A stretch of DNA of 6,920 nt from Thermoproteota archaeon (GTDB lineage: Archaea > Thermoproteota > Thermoprotei_A > Sulfolobales > Pyrodictiaceae), in contig JAADFC010000009.1 in assembly GCA_013153105.1 (NCBI GenBank), forward strand, positions 1 to 6,920, given 5' to 3'. This document shows positions 6,091-6,920 of this stretch, piece after piece. The position numbers were made by a program, and so were the translations under genes. The notes below the pieces were generated by a model. That model ran no database searches. It saw only the letters and a list, made by a program, of their open reading frames with translations, and had not been told where the DNA came from. The first letter of the stretch is position 1. Every line of letters starts with the position of its first letter.

Positions 6091-6113
6091 GACCCGGGCG
6101 TGGGGCCCCGGTC
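6091..6113. other. Weak GC-rich hairpin in the spacer between the two prefoldin genes
   Basis: GACC and GGG on the left pair with CCC and GGTC on the right, with one C-C mismatch inside the stem and a 7-base loop. The spacer (5999-6155) otherwise holds the beta ribosome site and a short CCTTTTCC tract on the minus strand at 6138-6131, about 20 bases after the alpha stop. That tract could be a weak terminator or a poor TATA element. I see no RNA gene here, and such a hairpin is easily formed by chance in GC-rich DNA. Confidence 0.25.
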
Positions 6114-6155
6114 TACAGGTGTGGCCCGTGGAAAAGGCGGGGTTGGACGCGGAGG

Positions 6156-6611
6156 CTACTGCTGCTGGGCCTGCTCCTCGCGGGCCAGCCGCTCGACTTC
6201 GGGGAGTATCTCGTTGATCTTCCTGTTGACCTCCTCGAGCTTCCTCAGGAGGTCCAGCCTGAGCTGCTCGAGGAGCCTTATCCTCTCTTCTATCATCTTC
6301 CTCGCGTCGTCGATGCTCGTCTCTACACTCAGCCTGCCGCCGACGCCCATTATGACTGTGTCAACCTTCTCTAGCTTGGCTTTGATGAAGTTGCCTGCGC
6401 CTATGGGTACCAGCACCACGCGGCCCTCGCCGTACTTCTTGAGGTAGTCGAGAACCTCGAGGCCGGCGGCGAGATCCTGTATGGTGGCGTTGACCACGTC
6501 TATCTGGGCGCGCAGGTAGTCAGCCTGGGCTATCAGGCTCCTCAGCTCGTCCTGGAGGCGGAGGAGCCTCTCGTGGTTCTGGGGCTTCTCGCCCGCCACG
6601 GCTCTCACCAT
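6156..6611 (-). CDS. pfdA: Prefoldin subunit alpha
   Basis: This is the alpha subunit of the archaeal prefoldin chaperone; two copies form the core of the hexamer on which four beta subunits assemble. The 151 residues show an N-terminal helix (about 10-60), the family block VVLVPIGAGNFIKAKLEKVDTVIMGVGGRLSVE (65-97) that makes two beta hairpins, and a C-terminal coiled-coil helix (98-146) ending in a Gln-rich tail. The double hairpin separates alpha from beta. The frame is open to an ATG at 6770, but that extra N-terminus is Gly/Arg/Pro-rich and not prefoldin-like. ATG at 6611 gives the normal size and lies about 34 bases from a TATA-like box. No Shine-Dalgarno sequence precedes it, so the transcript is probably leaderless or has a very short leader. 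Prefoldin beta follows on the same strand after 157 bases. Confidence 0.93.
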   Translation of the reverse strand: MVRAVAGEKPQNHERLLRLQDELRSLIAQADYLRAQIDVVNATIQDLAAGLEVLDYLKKYGEGRVVLVPIGAGNFIKAKLEKVDTVIMGVGGRLSVETSIDDARKMIEERIRLLEQLRLDLLRKLEEVNRKINEILPEVERLAREEQAQQQ

Positions 6612-6640
6612 GATAGAAGGTGTAGGAGGCCTGGCGGCTT

Positions 6641-6650
6641 CTACAAAAAG
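6641..6650 (-). promoter_or_regulatory. TATA-like element of the prefoldin alpha promoter
   Basis: The minus strand reads CTTTTTGTAG, an A/T-rich island in the divergent intergenic region (6612-6768). Its centre is about 34 bases from ATG 6611, so transcription should start within about ten bases of the start codon. This fits the missing ribosome site and supports the short form of the protein. Confidence 0.55.
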
Positions 6651-6753
6651 GTATAGACCATGGAGCTTCCAGATAACGCTTCCGGTTCCCCAGGTGCCGG
6701 GTGCTACCCCGCCATCCGCCCTCAAACCTCCGCCGCGGCCCCCAGCCCTGCAC

Positions 6754-6758
6754 GGGTG
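6754..6758 (+). promoter_or_regulatory. Possible ribosome binding site for the rightmost gene
   Basis: GGGTG, part of the archaeal consensus GGAGGTGA, lies ten bases before ATG 6769 on the plus strand. It supports that start. No clear plus-strand TATA element could be identified between it and the divergent prefoldin promoter. Confidence 0.4.
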
Positions 6759-6768
6759 CAGCCCCGCC

Positions 6769-6920
6769 ATGCGCGTCCTCTGGCCCGGCTGGTGCGGCCT
6801 CCCCTTCTGCCCCGAGCCGCTTCCGGCCAGGCTGCTGGCGGCGGAGCCGAGGGTGCTGGCGCGGCTCGACCCGCTGGCGGCCGAGGCGCTGGAGCCGGGG
6901 TCCAGCCGCGCGGTGGCCGC
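6769..6920 (+). CDS. Hypothetical protein, N-terminal 50 residues (runs out of window)
   Basis: I do not recognise this protein. The frame opens at ATG 6769 and has no stop to the end of the window. Its third codon positions are almost all G or C (one exception, CTT), which matches the coding pattern of the other genes and not that of the competing frames. The visible start MRVLWPGWCGLPFC has two Trp and two Cys (CxxxxC), followed by a Leu/Ala/Pro-rich, apparently helical stretch with acidic and basic residues mixed. There is no signal peptide or membrane segment. A GGGTG ribosome site precedes it. It is divergent from prefoldin alpha. Function cannot be inferred from this fragment. Confidence 0.6.
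   Translation, partial: MRVLWPGWCGLPFCPEPLPARLLAAEPRVLARLDPLAAEALEPGSSRAVA

Noticed and set aside
6026..6155. tRNA or C/D-box RNA in the prefoldin spacer
   Set aside because: No T-loop GGTTC-type sequence, cloverleaf pairing, or C/D box motifs could be found on either strand.
6612..6770. Upstream extension of the prefoldin alpha frame to ATG 6770
   Set aside because: The extra 53 residues are Gly/Arg/Pro-rich, cross the TATA-like element, and overlap the divergent gene's start. The short form has the usual family length.
6660..6920. Plus-strand frame opening at ATG 6660 and open to the edge
   Set aside because: Its translation is Ala/Pro/Gly/Arg low complexity and its third positions are less GC-rich than those of the frame starting at 6769, which fits the genome's coding pattern better.

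Overview
The window looks like part of a chromosome from a GC-rich hyperthermophilic archaeon, most likely a crenarchaeon. The reasons are a tungsten-type aldehyde:ferredoxin oxidoreductase, archaeal prefoldin alpha and beta subunits, a substrate-binding protein with an N-terminal hydrophobic anchor and no lipobox cysteine, TATA-type promoter sequences, frequent AGG/AGA and ATA codons, and many GTG/TTG starts. I cannot name a genus or species from the sequence alone. No rRNA, tRNA, CRISPR array or insertion sequence is visible, and every gap between genes is under 200 bases.

Layout, left to right. Bases 2-814 (+) are the C-terminal 270 residues of an aldehyde:ferredoxin oxidoreductase family protein. 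After a 50-base convergent gap, everything from 865 to 6611 reads leftward on the minus strand. In transcription order from the right these genes are prefoldin alpha (6611-6156), prefoldin beta (5998-5666), the phosphate-binding protein PstS (5566-4463), the permeases PstC (4303-3344) and PstA (3357-2467), the ATPase PstB (2467-1706), and then a MntA-like nucleotidyltransferase antitoxin (1681-1265) overlapping a HepT-like HEPN toxin (1290-865). At the right edge a divergent gene of unknown function starts at 6769 (+) and runs out of the window.

The core is a complete pstSCAB high-affinity phosphate ABC importer. PstS captures phosphate outside the membrane, PstC and PstA form the channel, and PstB hydrolyses ATP. 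pstC, pstA and pstB overlap end to start, and the toxin-antitoxin pair follows only 24 bases after pstB. No phoU is seen here.

The most interesting non-coding signal is a repeated promoter architecture in front of both pstS and pstC. In each case a pair of TCTAGA-like boxes lies exactly 28 bases upstream of a TTACC element, which is followed by CTCT(GT)AGA. All four exact TCTAGA hexamers I found in the window lie in these two intergenic regions. This looks like a candidate operator for coordinated phosphate regulation. The adjacency of the two prefoldin genes, with a near-identical 21-base segment in both, is a second point worth checking.
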